Below are positions 45,550 through 57,711 of a stretch of 64,000 bases of DNA, one piece after another. The stretch lies in assembly GCA_963576735.1 (NCBI GenBank), contig OY755178.1, forward strand, positions 7,192,001-7,256,000, written 5' to 3'. The position numbers were made by a program, and so were the translations under genes. Source of the DNA: Bedellia somnulentella (lineage: Eukaryota; Arthropoda; Insecta; Lepidoptera; Bedelliidae). Each line of letters opens with the position of its first letter. Positions within the stretch are counted from its first letter, which is position 1. The notes beneath the pieces are model-generated. The model did not search any database and had not been told where the DNA came from. It saw only the letters and a list, made by a program, of their open reading frames with translations.

Positions 45550-48500
45550 TATCCTATTATATTTTATGTAACAAAGTACATAATAAGCAATTTGCTCTTT
45601 ATTTAAACATATAATTTTATTCACTGTTTGATTTGGTGCAATTTTGGTTCAGCATTTGCCAGTTTTGTATTTGATAACTGAATTTCAGTTAATAACATTT
45701 TAATGAACTAACTGTATGCAAGCTAGAAGGTGCTAATACAATGAAAAGCCCTTACTCGAACGGAGTCCAAACGAAATATTAGAGTTAAACTGGTATAGAG
45801 TTATGTAACATTTTGTAAGGATCCATGTTATGATATTTATATATGATGTAAATTGGTTTGTTTCGAATTTGATACGGAGATGATGGAGCAAGGAATAATT
45901 GAGACAAGTGTTTGGTTCTTTTAAATATGACTCGGTTAAGTTTAGTTTGTAGTTAGAACTATTTCAAAGAATATTCGTATGTGCTCAGTCTTTTAAAACT
46001 AATGAGTGATCGATCTGACTATCAGATATTTACAGTTTTTCATGCTTAGCAGAGTGAATCATATTCTTATTAATCGGTATTTGTTTAAGCTTCGTTTAAA
46101 AGCCAATATTTTTTTGCCATTTCTGGAGAGATATTACTAATTGATAATCAGAAAAGCACGAATTGTAATTTAAGAGTAAGCTGTTTCATTCAAACCAACG
46201 TTATAGAGAGTCTAACTTACAACTTTGTTCAGTTAAGTGCCAAATTTCGTCCATTCTATAAATGGTTCCTGATTTTAAAACATATTCCTAAGACAAATGT
46301 CATAAGACATTTAATTTCATATGTGAGCGAAGTTAAATATAATCTTAACCAATTTTCACCTCCACTACTTTGGAAATAAACTCGGTATAAAACTGGAAAA
46401 TTTGGTTCTAAGCAGTTGTGTCTCAGTTTCAATATCGGCTTTTCTGGTTGTAAACAAGTAATTCTAAAGAAAAGGAAACTAGGCTTCACTTTTTCTCTTG
46501 GTGCAATATTTATTTAAGTTATGGAAACAATATCATTTGTCTTCCGTAAACACTGATTTTGAGAAGATTGTAATCTTTTGTGGCTTTTGGTAAATTAATT
46601 TAGGTTCGTTAAATTTTGATTATATGTTTGCCTGTACAAGCGTTGCATTGACAATAAAATCCATCTTCGTATATTGCTAACGTGATATTAATTAACCTTA
46701 GTAAATGAATCAGATTTTATATTAGTATTGGTTCAAAGCATTTGTTTTCTTCCCTTTGTAACAGACCCCGGTTATTTCGGTAACCTAATATATTTCTGAT
46801 GAAATGTTTGTATGAAAAACTGATAGTTTTGGCGTAAATATCACCTATATTAAGATCCACCAAATCCGTACTTCCACTAATGGGTAAATTATAGACTTGG
46901 TAATACCTGCACAATAAACCAAACTAACATGTATGATATTCCAAAAATGTAATGAACTTCAAAAGATGTTGTTACTGATTATTGAATTTTATAGTAAATA
47001 AATTTTATAGAAGTAATAATGTTCATCCGGAACAAGCCTTAATGCTTAATGATAGCTATAGACCTGAATAAAAGTAACTAAACCGAAACGGAAATGTTCA
47101 ATTGTCACTGTGTATATGTCTTTACATGGCTATGAAATTAATTTTTTAATGGGAAACATTTGAAACAGTCATAAGAAGCATTGAAACTGAATTAGCTCAA
47201 ACGAAAAATATTGCTCTCAATATAAGGTAACTACACACTTTGACGTTCATTAAACTGATTATTCGGATGTTTGGTCGAGTCTTTAAATGTATGTAAAATT
47301 CAACTGGTCACTGCCATAGTTAATTAAGCTAATGTTCTGGTTTCACGCCAATGGAACTGAGATGCATTGTCTTTCTGTCTACTTGCGGTAGAAACATTCC
47401 TGCGATTTTTTGTGTCTTTTGTTAATTCTCTTTACTCCGGGGCTTAAAATGGTCAAAATATTTTCGAATGTCGATATGACTTTGCCGTGTGATATGATGT
47501 TATAGAGTGATCTCTTATGATAACTTGGTGGCGAATGACTTCTAATAGAGCTTAATAATGATCCTTTCAATATTATGAATTAAATATAAGAAAATAACGT
47601 TGAGTTAGCAAAAAGTAGTTTTAACCATTTGGTTACCATTTGGGACGAGTCACAATAGATCAAATGCTTTATAAATATAATAATGATATCGCCACACAAA
47701 TATAACTAAATAGTCAGTCAAGAGCAAACTGAAAACCTTTTTAGCCCCAGCACTCCTTGGATCTCTGTTAAAATTCTAAGTTCAGTTTTTCGGTTGTAGA
47801 AAATCTTCTCTAAATATTCGTATATTTTATTGTCTGATACGCGATGTAACCTGGCTGTGCTTCCAATATCATGTGCAAGTACTAGCTCCAAGCCAGTCTA
47901 ACACATACCAAAAGCATCATCGCATATATTATGATCGATTCTCCTCACTATTCTGCGTCTTCTAACATCATCGTGCCTGTTCGCTATAAAATTAATATAA
48001 AACACGGGTCCCTCATTGGCTTATAAAACATTGTATCTTGATAACCTTTAATATAAATGAATGATAGCGAATGGGCGTAACTTTTGATGTATATTAAATC
48101 TGCTTCTTTGACCATTAGCCTAATATCCTAATAGGTTCAATTTTTGTATATAAACAGAACATTATTTAAGGATTTGTGTAAAATAATAGTGATTATACAT
48201 CGCGTTTTATATGTTAACATAAGATGAAATTTTCTTTAAGGAAAAACTTATTAGTTGTATGGTTAACAATTAATTTAGGAATTAGGTAACCCATATAATG
48301 TTAAAATTTAATAGGATGGTTTCTAAATTTTTACCGTTTGATTGTTGATACAATTATTGTTAAGACTATTTGTCCCAAAACTTGTAACCCGGTTAATAAC
48401 AAATCGACTGTAAGTTGTAAAAAGATTTTTTACAACTAAATTTATTGGTGGTGTTCAATATTTTTCTTTATATTGTAGAACCGCAACGTGTTTTGTAGCT

Positions 48501-49978
48501 AAAATATAATCGCACTTTACTACTGGTGATTTTAATAAATTCGAGTTTTTTCTGATGAGGTGTTCTTTAATATTATGTTTTGTCAACCTAGTATTGCTTT
48601 CCGGCAAGATAATGAATATACCTCAAAAAGCTAGTTGCCAATAAATCACCAATTAATTGGAATCTTTTATATTATTAGTCGGAAAAGATTTATAAGTTAG
48701 CCGTCCCACAATTTGGGGCTTATCGACAATTAAAGCAAATATAGATAAAAAAAAGTTCATCTATGATATAATTTATTTCCACCGCTCTCTCAAATCATTG
48801 TATCAAAGAGACATGATTCCATCAACTAATTTGGGATTGAAGATATTTTCGATAATAAATTCGACGAGTATTCGTACTTAGTTTATAGAGAAATGTGTCC
48901 AAACTATAAGTCGTTATATTGTGCTGCTTCTGAGCCTTCTCACAACGTTCATACGACGAAAGACTATGATTTTACATACTTGTGTATATAATAATGGTAA
49001 GGTACTAGAGATTAAACATGTTTTTTACAATACTTATCTTTAATTTTAAGATACTGTAACATCTGTCTGATTTTCTTTTAACGTTCTTAGCTGCAAATCA
49101 TCTGTGAGTGTCCTATAAAGAAACATATTTCGTTTAATATTCTCTGCGACACCGATCGCGTTTACTTTCATATAATCCTGTTTACGCTTATCAAATATAT
49201 TTCAAAACACTTATGGCAAAGAATCCACATCAAAATCCTTACATTTGTTAATCTACATAAATCATGAGGTATACAAATGGAAGAAAGTACCTTTTTACCT
49301 TGACTTAGTGTATTCAAAAGTGTAAAGGATCTAGTTCAACACTTATCAGAGGCAAGTTTCTTACTTACGATGCGCTTTGATAAATTTTGATTATCAATGC
49401 GCTCGAGTAAGAAACTGAGCTCTATACGTGGTTTTGTGGAAATGGCGTGATCGGAGTCTTTGCCACATATTTACTCGTAGGTAATGTTTCGAAAGATTTC
49501 AAATACATCTTAATATCCACAAAGTGTCCAATCTGGCTATCGATTCAGGAAGATATTGTCTTATTGTTTCTTAGAAAAATAAGAGGACTGGAGTATGATT
49601 AAACTATTGTAGCAACGGATAAAATTACTAATGGATGGTGACCATACTTTTGTTTAAATCTATATTGTGAGTTAGAACTTATTCATTGTAAAGCATTATC
49701 TATGGTGAATATGTGGCTTTTAATTTATATCTATTTGGAAGTAACTGTGTCTATACCAATCTTATATTCGATCACAATAATTGTTACGGTATAATATGTT
49801 TTATTGAATATTCTGCAGCCCACTCCTCTAAGTTCCGACGTGTATTATTTAACACATGTGCTAGTGTTTAGCTTGGCATGTATTTGTAATACATATGTAT
49901 GCTTGCATTGTTTCTATTGTCCAGTATGTACCAATTATGTAATTTCTTTGGCACAATAAAACACAAAATACAGAATCT
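45550..49978. other. 4.4-kb intergenic stretch almost free of recognisable repeats
   Basis: It separates the convergent ends of the CK1 and reductase loci. I found no ORF above 77 codons that looks real, no splice-flanked coding block and none of the window's repeat families. It may contain 3' UTR or regulatory DNA. Confidence 0.4.
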
Positions 49979-50051
49979 TTGGTTTTATTTGATTCATGTG
50001 TAGGATTTCGAAATGCCATTATTTATTTGACATGGTCTTATACCGACATTT

Positions 50052-50278
50052 ATAGCGCTACCCCATTTCTTCCGGTGGGTGTACGTAAGAGGCGACTAAC
50101 GGTATTGGGGCTTTTAAGGGAACATTGGGCGATGCGGTTGGAGACCCATCACCAACAACCTTTATTTAAACATCTTTCCCCCACTCAATTTTCCAAAAGT
50201 GGCTGAGGATATCTAATTCCTTTGCTCTGGCTACCCCTTCTAGGGATCTATAGCCGTGAGTATATGTATGTATGTTAA
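50052..50278 (-). repeat. CTCACGGC-type repeat at the 3' flank of reductase copy A
   Basis: Runs from GCTACCCCATTTCTTCCGGT to CTATAGCCGTGAGTATATGT and a TATG tail. It is inserted between CTTATACCGACATTT and TTAAGTGCAGAAACAG. The same flank in copy B (57130-57165) is uninterrupted. Confidence 0.88.
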
Positions 50279-50412
50279 GTGCAGAAACAGAAAAATAAAA
50301 GAACAGAAAAATATGCCAAATAATTTTAGTAAGTAAGGACTAAAGTCTAATTATTAACCACACCACAGACGCATATTCAATGAAACAAGCTTCTTAAAAA
50401 TAATCTCAAGTA

Positions 50413-50418
50413 TTTATT
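50413..50418 (-). promoter_or_regulatory. Poly(A) signal of reductase copy A
   Basis: AATAAA on the minus strand, about 42 bases after the stop codon at 50460. Conserved at 57553-57558 in copy B. Confidence 0.6.
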
Positions 50419-50459
50419 CACAAAGGCAAGCTAGTTGTTTTGGAGTCTGTTAACCCAAT

Positions 50460-50571
50460 TCACGTGGCAAGGAATCCCCCATCCACGGGAAGATGGACAC
50501 CGTTGATCATGCTGGAGTCATCGCTCAGTAGGAACATCACGGCGTTCACCACGTCGGATACTTCGCCGAAT
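50460..50571 (-). CDS. Reductase terminal exon, copy A (exon 5a)
   Basis: Acceptor TTCCAG|A then TTCGGCGAAGTATCCGACG. Encodes (R)[18 protein letters not shown] and [18 protein letters not shown], then TGA. It contains the conserved C-terminal G-G-F segment of the SDR fold. It differs from exon 5b by one residue (Met for Ile). Splice site and frame are intact, so it is usable. Its only visible partner exon is 55363-55565. No copy-A exons 1-3 are seen. Confidence 0.85.
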
Positions 50572-51457
50572 CTGGAAACAGCAGAATGGGGTAAGAAGGG
50601 TATAATGGAGTTTTAAAGATGTACAGTCGCCATCAGAAATATCGGAGCGGCCGAGGTACTCAAATATATCTAAGCAGCAATAAATTTCAATAAATTCTTT
50701 ACGGTAAATAAGGTCAAAAAGCTCTGAACATCCAATTCGCCACAAATATATGAGCAGTGGTTTTTCAATTAAATCTGAACACCCAAAGAGACAATAATAT
50801 CTGAAAGCACAACTCTTCAAAGTTATCTGCTCAGACAGGGTGATCATAAATATCTGAACATTTAAGGAAAATATACCTTAAAGCACTAAGCATACAGTTT
50901 AAAATTCTTAATCGTACTACGCTAGAATACATTTTCTACACAACCACCATTTGGTTTTATCAATGTCAAAACTAAAAAGAGTCTTCTGCTGGGAGGTATG
51001 CCCCACTAGTTGTACGGTCCCAACTAGTTGTACGGTTAGTATATTATTAGAAAAAAAATACTAAGTCGTTCCCCACTGACCAACTTAATTTTTTGATAGA
51101 AACAGGTAAGTACATGGTGTTAATAGAGGAATGGGTTTGTAGTTGTATAATTTTCACCGGTACAAAAACATCAAGAGGTAAAATAACTTGGAATTTTTGT
51201 AACATGTATGCCATTTTTTACATTGTATGGACCAGGGTAGCATAAATATAAATGCAGCTTTAATAAAATAAAAGGATAAACTAGTTTTTGCAAAATTGTA
51301 CTTTTTGCTGCTGTTTTCTGTAACGTATTATACGTATTCATATACATAATTATAACGTAATATATAGCAATATATTAAATGAGGACAAAAAATCTAAAGG
51401 CTTAATAAATAAAATAGAAAAAAAAGAACATGAATTCTTGATAAACATAAACACGAG

Positions 51458-51535
51458 TTAGGATTTGAACCCTGACGCAACGGATTGCAGTTATAATTTC
51501 TATTCACTAAACCGCTAGGCCATGGTGACTGACAC
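51458..51535 (-). other. tRNA-like unit (SINE head or tRNA pseudogene)
   Basis: The minus strand has an A-box-like ATGGCCTAGCGGTTTAGTGA and B-box GGGTTCAAATCCTAAC, about 50 bases apart. The acceptor stem does not pair, and the anticodon arm is not convincing. It may be the RNA polymerase III promoter of a SINE nested in the 3.4-kb element. Confidence 0.5.
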
Positions 51536-52555
51536 GAAAGTGGATGAAATATTGTAAAGCATTCGTACTTATTTTAATTTGGCAGCACATGGATTAGCAG
51601 CAAGTGACAAACGTCATAGCTTAAACGTCAACAAAGGCAGGACCTCTCAGAAACGATAAAGGCCTACAACGATTTTGACATAAAACATGAATGATGAATG
51701 AAAGTATTTGACTTATTTTAACCTTAATGATTTTTAAAATAAATCTAAATCGAATACACATATTCTTTGGCAAACACAAAATTATTAGCCATTTATGTCC
51801 AAACTAAGACTGTAATAAATTATTACAGGTCTATATGATCTTAAACCAAAGTTTTCAATTCAAATATATGATAAAAAACATCTTGTGTCATCATAGTACT
51901 ACAATTACTGTAAAGTTTACAATAGGGTATTTGACTGTAATAAAAATACACATTTCTTTTATTTCACTAGTCTTAATATTTCTGTTTTGGAGCAATAATG
52001 CGAGATAAAAATATTGCATTATTTCACTAAAATCCGTCTTCTATAATAAGTATTTTTGATGCAACTGTCACGTGACTAAAAACGACCGTGATTGGCTATT
52101 TCTATAATGACGTAGATCGCGCATAAACAGACTGTGAATCGCTTTGCTCAATGATGGTTAATGCGGAATTGACGTCATTTGTGCTACAGCCGCCATATTA
52201 CTTTAAGTCGCGTTTTCGCGGCACGTTTGAATATTGCATTTTCTTTTTCGATTTTTTAATAAAATAGCTAAAATGAAGACAGAAAAATATTTTTTTAGGG
52301 CTCCTTATAAACAAATTAACACCGTAAGATAGTTTTCAAAACTTAGTCAAATAGCCTATTGGGTAAAAATAACAAATACGTGAATTTTTATCAATTTTAA
52401 TAGGGCTAGTATGGGATCCGCCTTACTAATATCACGCATACACATTCATTTACGCACACCGTTGTACTTTTTTTTGGACTCGCCTGTCGTATTTGTATTG
52501 CCAATCTATATACGTAATTATAGCATAATAAATCTGCAAATCTATATATATAAAA

Positions 52556-53592
52556 AAAGTGGTGTGGTAGTGGATTGGCCTAGATTCGCACGGGTAGTGT
52601 AGTTTTAAAAATATCTGAGGTTTCTTCAATCGCTGCTCAAAATTTGTGAAATTTAACACCACTTCTAGCACTCCTGAAAAGTTTAGCTTTGTGATAGTGA
52701 AAGCGATTTAATGAACGGGTTAGTATCTCCGACAACAAACCCATGCAAACAAAGAATCAGAATTACAAACTTTGCATACATCATACATATACTCACGGCT
52801 ATGTTTTGCCCGCGCAACCATTACTAAAAAATAATCCAGCATGATTCAGTATTCACGTGCGACAACAGGACGCGATGGCTTATTTCATGTATAAGTTTGG
52901 TGTTTCTATACCGATTTCTATGATTCTTTTTTTATTGAATAGGTAATAATGTAATATTTTTTAAATAAGAGATGAATGAGAGAACTATAAATGTTAGAGT
53001 AAACAAATATAATCAGGATGCACCGAACTGCTAAGCTATCAGGAGTTACACGTGTTATTGTGAGTCAACCATAAAAGATAGACACGTGCTATGGTAGGAT
53101 ATTTTTTAGACAATTTTATGGCAAATATTTCCGTCATACATGATTTCTATGTTACTGTAACCATTAACGCTGCACACGCGACGGAAGTTTAAAAAATGGA
53201 GTAACTTCTCCCGTTTTCCCAAAATTTCCCTTCACTACTCTGCTGAAAAGTACACTATGACCTGCCTAGGAGTATGAAGAATAATTCTACCAAGTATCGT
53301 TAAAATCTGTCGAGTAGTTTTTGTTTCTATAAGGAACATACAAACCGACAGACAGATAGACAGACAGACAAACGGATAGACAGACAAAAATTTTACTGAT
53401 GGCATTTTTGGCATCAGTATCGATCACTAATCACCCCCTGATAGTTATTTTGAAAATATTTTTAATGTACAGAATTGACCTCTCTACAGATTTACTAGAA
53501 GTATAAATATCATCATGCTAAATATCGTAGGGAGTAAGCAGTATAAAAACTTTACACCATCCGTGCGAAGCCGGGGCGGAACACTAGTATTT
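52556..53592 (-). mobile_element. Helitron-like element, copy 3, with a second fragment
   Basis: 52560-53510 matches 11017-11971 in the same orientation (TTCGCACGGGTAGTGTAG, ACTTCTCCCGTTTTCCCAAA, CACCCCCTGATAGTTATTTT). It is followed at 53550-53592 by a plus-oriented 3' end, CCGTGCGAAGCCGGGGCGG then AACACTAGT. It is nested in the 3.4-kb element. Confidence 0.7.
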
Positions 53593-54116
53593 GATTAAAT
53601 TCATGCAGTGAATTATATGCAATGACAGTTATGTTATAGTTTTTGTAAATTGGCAAATATTTTATTCAAATGTGTTTCTTGTTACAAGACTGCAAAGTTG
53701 CTTTACGCAGATTTCTATTTTGTATACCTACTCATTTTGATACGATTACATTTAAACTGTATGCCTAGTGCTTTAAAGTATATTTTCCCTAAATGTTCAG
53801 ATATTTATGATCACCCTGTCTGAGCAGATAACTTTGAAGAGTTGTGCTTTCAGATATTATTGTCTCTTTGAGTGTTCAGATTTAATTGAAAAACCACTGC
53901 TCATATATTTGTGGCGAATTGGATGTTCAGATCTTATTGACCTTATTTACCGTAAAGAATTAATTGAAATTTATTGCTGCTCAGATATATTTGAGTACCT
54001 CGGCCGCTCCGATATATCTGATGGCGACTGTACATTCCCAAGGAATTGAAATATATGTAAGCATGGCTTGGCACTTATGTATCTGTTCAATTTCGTATAT
54101 TAATCTGACTTAAAGA

Positions 54117-54323
54117 ATCACGCCGTGCATCCCCGAAGGGGTTGGCAGAGGTACTAATACTTCTGAACATTACGTGACACCACGTTTCGCTTCGACAGTG
54201 TACTCACTTGTTAGGGGGCAAGCCTATAGCCGTTTTGTACAACTTAGTCATGTTAACAACCAGGATAAATTAACCGCCGCACATATGACTTCAGAAAAGA
54301 CACATCGATGTAGGCTCATAAAT
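54117..54323 (-). mobile_element. SINE fragment
   Basis: From CATCCCCGAAGGGGTTGGC through TTAGGGGGCAAGCCTATAGC to AAAAGACACATCGATGTAGG. The tRNA-like head is missing. Confidence 0.75.
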
Positions 54324-54809
54324 ATCTAAACTGTATACGTATTATGAAGATGAAAGATTCGTTTCTCTGTTATTAAGAGACTCCAAACCGCTCAATCGTT
54401 TTTAAAAGTATCTAATATTGTTTCAAGTATCAACCTTAGGATACATGTTAGTATAATTATTTTACAAAACGAAACGGATACTAGAACCTATAAACTACAA
54501 TAATACCTACTAATAAACTAAAATAATATAACCGACTTCCCAAAAACGAAGAGCCGGTACTTTATTTTCAAAAACCATTAAGTCATTTCTGAGAATTGTA
54601 ACAATCTTATGTCCTGTACGATTTTCCAACGTCATACTTTAAAAAGCCCCATAACCTTATTCGCCTTAGAAGATGTGCTGTAATAGCCCGAAGCTACATA
54701 TTTAACTAACTGATAGTATCCATTAGTTTAGGAGGTGTTTCATTTATCAGTGGTTTACAAATTCAAGGTAAGTTACGAATGTTATAATAATTATTTATTA
54801 ATAATAATT

Positions 54810-55060
54810 TATCATGGTTGTTAACGGTGAGGGAAAACATCGTGAGGAAACCCACATGGCTGAGTTGTACTTAGTCATGTGACAGTGTATTCGTACAAAA
54901 CGGCGATAGGCCTGCCCCCTATCACGTGAGTACACTGTCCATGCAAAACGTGGGTACTCTGAACACCAGGTGACAAAGTCACGTGATGTTCAGAATTATT
55001 AGTACCTCTGCCAACCCCTTCGGGGATATTCCGCGTGAACGTTTATGTTATGTTAAATAT
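54810..55060 (+). mobile_element. SINE, 5'-truncated
   Basis: Starts TTATCATGGTTGTTAACGGT, ends CCGCGTGAACGTTTATGTTA. The body is nearly identical to the full copies, so it is recent. Confidence 0.88.
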
Positions 55061-55362
55061 AATTTGTAACTAAAATAATTTAGATCTCTCGACGGGATAA
55101 TCGAATTAGTTCGATTTATCTCAGGCTGGTAGGTACGTAACCTAAGTACTTAGTAGCTAGGAACTGTGACGACGTCAGTGATTTATAAAGAGATAATTTA
55201 TGTATATCAAGGTCATCAGTACATATTTGAGATCTCAGACTATTGAAGAGTTAGCTTAGTTTCAAAGTTCTTCCAAACAATATGTACTGCATTTTCTCCT
55301 TCATCTTTTATAGTTAGTTCGAGATAAATATGTTGAACAATCCCATTTCTGCGCCAACATAC

Positions 55363-55565
55363 CTTCCTAATGGTATTCTTGATAACAGCCCGCTAGACTT
55401 CGCGGGGTCAGACCAGGCTTGCCTACCCAGCTCAGTCATGACTGCCGTCGGGTTGACCGTGTTAACCCGAATGCCGCGAGGACCCAATTCCAGAGCCATA
55501 ACCCGCGTCATGGAGTCCACAGCACTCTTGGAAGCACAGTAAGCTACGTGGTCTTTAAATCCGCA
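55363..55565 (-). CDS. Reductase catalytic exon, copy A (exon 4a)
   Basis: Acceptor CTTCCCCAG|TGC, donor GGAAG|GTATGT, 203 bases exactly as in exon 4b. Encodes [20 protein letters not shown] with the catalytic Tyr and Lys (YCASK), then [40 protein letters not shown] and SRIPLGR. It differs from 4b by two residues (Val/Leu and Arg/His). Upstream, homology with copy B intron 3 continues (GCAATTTAATGGGCAATAAA) until the N gap. It has no start codon or exons 1-3 of its own in view. It may be an alternative exon of the 62-kb promoter, or part of a duplicate gene whose front lies in the gap. Confidence 0.85.
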
Positions 55566-55667
55566 CTGGGGAAGAATGTTTTATAAATTAATCAGTTGAG
55601 CAGGAAATACTGGTTTAGCAATTTAATGGGCAATAAATATAATTAGAGCAGTCTTAAATGATTTGAA

Positions 55668-55867
55668 NNNNNNNNNNNNNNNNNNNNNNNNNNNNNNNNN
55701 NNNNNNNNNNNNNNNNNNNNNNNNNNNNNNNNNNNNNNNNNNNNNNNNNNNNNNNNNNNNNNNNNNNNNNNNNNNNNNNNNNNNNNNNNNNNNNNNNNNN
55801 NNNNNNNNNNNNNNNNNNNNNNNNNNNNNNNNNNNNNNNNNNNNNNNNNNNNNNNNNNNNNNNNNNN
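55668..55867. other. 200-N assembly gap
   Basis: Exactly 200 Ns, a common placeholder for a gap of unknown size. Reductase copy A intron 3 lies on its left, a gypsy gag ORF read toward the gap on its right. The duplication junction and the rest of the gypsy element must be inside it. Confidence 0.97.
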
Positions 55868-56968
55868 ATCACGCCCAAGAAGCGGCGGTCCCCCTTCTCT
55901 AATTACATAGAAATTGATTTTTCTCTGCATATTATTGTAACAAACATCACACGAAATGAAACCTACCGGCATAATTTTATGTTTTGTATAAAGACAAAAT
56001 ACCAAATCAGATTTGAATAATTTATAATGCTTAAAATTCGTTAAGTAAAACAATTCGGAAATAACACTACGACCCGCTTCACAATCCAATTCCATAGAAA
56101 AAGATCGGTTATTAATCATTACATCGACTTTAAAAGGTTCATAGTTCACATACCTCAAATTGTATAACTCGCATTCCGTACAATCGTGCCCAACGTTATG
56201 CAAGTTCACTTTACTCACTTTTTTAGTGCACACTTTCTTAAGGTGACCTTTCTCACCACACATCATACACTGATAGTTTTTAAAACGACATTTATCCGAG
56301 CTATGGTTTCTTTTTCCACAAACAATACAGCGTTGCACCGATGACGCGCCCGCTGTTGCGGAACTCACTGCTCGCTGCCCACGGTCACTCATCCTATAGA
56401 CCGGCTCCGCCTCTTGCTTGACAAACTGCTCTCTGCCACCCTCCACATACGAACGCGCTGCACGCGCGCACGCCGCTTGTTGAGCTATCTCAACTGCTTT
56501 TGAGAGTGTCAGTGATTTTGAGTCTTGCTCGAAAAGCCGATCTCTTTCTGGACCTGCTCTCAAACCCAACACAAATCGATCACGCAGCAAAGTTTTCAGC
56601 TCCGAGCCAAAATCACAGAAAACGGCTAATCCTCTTAAACGAGCCGCCCATTCCTCGACACTTTCTTCCTCTAGTCTCACTGCGTCATAAAACTTTGCTC
56701 TATCAGCAAAACTTGACCTCTTAGGTAGAAAATGTTCGTTTAGAGCCCCAACCAGCTCTGCCCAAGTCACTTCATCCAAATCTTTTGGATGCACTAAGTT
56801 TCGCGCTAATCTGTATGACTCATCTGAAAGATGAGTTAAAAGAACCGCACACTTATTTTCGTCACTTATACTATTTAATTTAATAAAGTTATTTAAACGT
56901 CCGTAAAATATTTGCCATTCTTGGCTTTTATGATCGAAAACGTTTATATTTCCTATTATAGATGCCAT
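55868..56968 (-). pseudogene. Ty3/gypsy-type gag with two zinc knuckles and protease start
   Basis: A retrotransposon structural polyprotein, here read for 367 codons into the gap. It starts MASIIGNINVFDHKSQEWQI. A capsid-type region (SYRLARNLVHPKDLDEVTW, LNEHFLPKRSSFADR) is followed by two CX2CX4HX4C knuckles (CIVCGKRNHSSDKC, 214-227; CMMCGEKGHLKKVC, 234-247). Then comes a retropepsin-like stretch, NNRSFSMELDCEAGRSVISE. At the protease active site the expected D-T/S-G reads D-C-E (295-297), so that domain is probably inactive. There are no internal stops. Pol is not seen and may lie in the gap. Confidence 0.88.
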
Positions 56969-57014
56969 ATTTGATATTTAATAATAGCACTCGCGGGTAG
57001 TCCTCGTCGCCAGG

Positions 57015-57129
57015 TGAAAGGTATGCGGGCAAGCAATGAAACTACAGACTTGTATCGAAGCTGGTTTATTACTGGCGCGGTAAAGAGCGCGCCTAATTGT
57101 GATCCACCGTACAGTATAAATATATTACA
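57015..57129 (-). mobile_element. Short LTR (~115 bp) of the gypsy element, with primer-binding site
   Basis: On the minus strand the LTR runs from TGTAATATATTTATACTGTA to CCGCATACCTTTCA (TG...CA ends). Two bases later TGGCGACGAGG (57002-57012) resembles a tRNA-Arg-type primer-binding site. The leader then reaches the gag ATG at 56968. The other LTR would be in or beyond the gap. Confidence 0.65.
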
Positions 57130-57200
57130 CATGGCCTTATACCGACATTTAAGTGCAGAAACAGAAAAATAAAAGAACAGAATTAAGATGCAGAAAAATA

Positions 57201-57446
57201 CATACATACATATACTCACGGCTGTATTTCCCTAGAAGGGGTAGCCAGAGCTAAGGAATTATAAATTCCTCAGCCACTTTTGGAAGTTGAGTGGGGAAAA
57301 GATGGTAAAAATAAAGGTTTTTGGTAATGGGTCTCCAACCGCATCGCCCAAAAATCCAATAAAAAGCCCCAATACCCTTAGTCGCCTCTTACGACACCCG
57401 TGGGTAGAAAGGGGTAGCGACATTCTATGCCGGCACTACACGGCGG
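57201..57446 (+). repeat. CTCACGGC-type repeat at the 3' flank of reductase copy B
   Basis: From ATACATACATATACTCACGG to GCCGGCACTACACGGC. Inserted between AGATGCAGAAAAAT and GGAAAAATATGCC, some tens of bases from the site used by the same family in copy A. Confidence 0.9.
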
Positions 57447-57552
57447 AAAAATATGCCAAATAATTTTAGTAAGTAAGGACTAAAGTCTAATTGTTAACCA
57501 CACCACACACGCATATTAAATGAAACAAGCTTCTTAAAAATAATCTCAAGTA

Positions 57553-57558
57553 TTTATT
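57553..57558 (-). promoter_or_regulatory. Poly(A) signal of reductase copy B
   Basis: AATAAA on the minus strand, 42 bases after the stop at 57600, in sequence identical to that of copy A. Confidence 0.6.
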
Positions 57559-57599
57559 CACAAAGGCAAGCTGGATATTTTGTAATCTGTAAACCCAAT

Positions 57600-57711
57600 T
57601 CACGTGGCAAGGAATCCCCCATCCACGGGAAGATGGACACCGTTGATCATGCTGGAGTCATCGCTCAGTAGGAATATCACGGCGTTCACCACGTCGGATA
57701 CTTCGCCGAAT
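57600..57711 (-). CDS. DCXR: Reductase exon 5b
   Basis: Acceptor CTTTCCAG|A. Encodes (R)[18 protein letters not shown] then [18 protein letters not shown] and TGA. Confidence 0.92.

Larger units (their letters stand above)
50620..54034. mobile_element. 3.4-kb element with 283-bp terminal inverted repeats
   Basis: Left arm 50620-50902 and right arm 53752-54034 are inverted copies beginning TGTACAGTCGCCATCAGA. Both contain several TCAGATAT/TGTTCAG words and GGAGCGGCCGAGGTACTC near the ends. These ends look like those of short elements frequent in Lepidoptera. The interior (2.85 kb) has no transposase; it carries a tRNA-like unit and a Helitron-like insertion. It sits in intron 4 of reductase copy A and is absent from copy B. 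Confidence 0.88.

Noticed and set aside
51458..51535. Functional tRNA gene
   Set aside because: A and B boxes are present but the acceptor ends do not pair and no clean anticodon stem forms, so it is annotated as a tRNA-like unit only.
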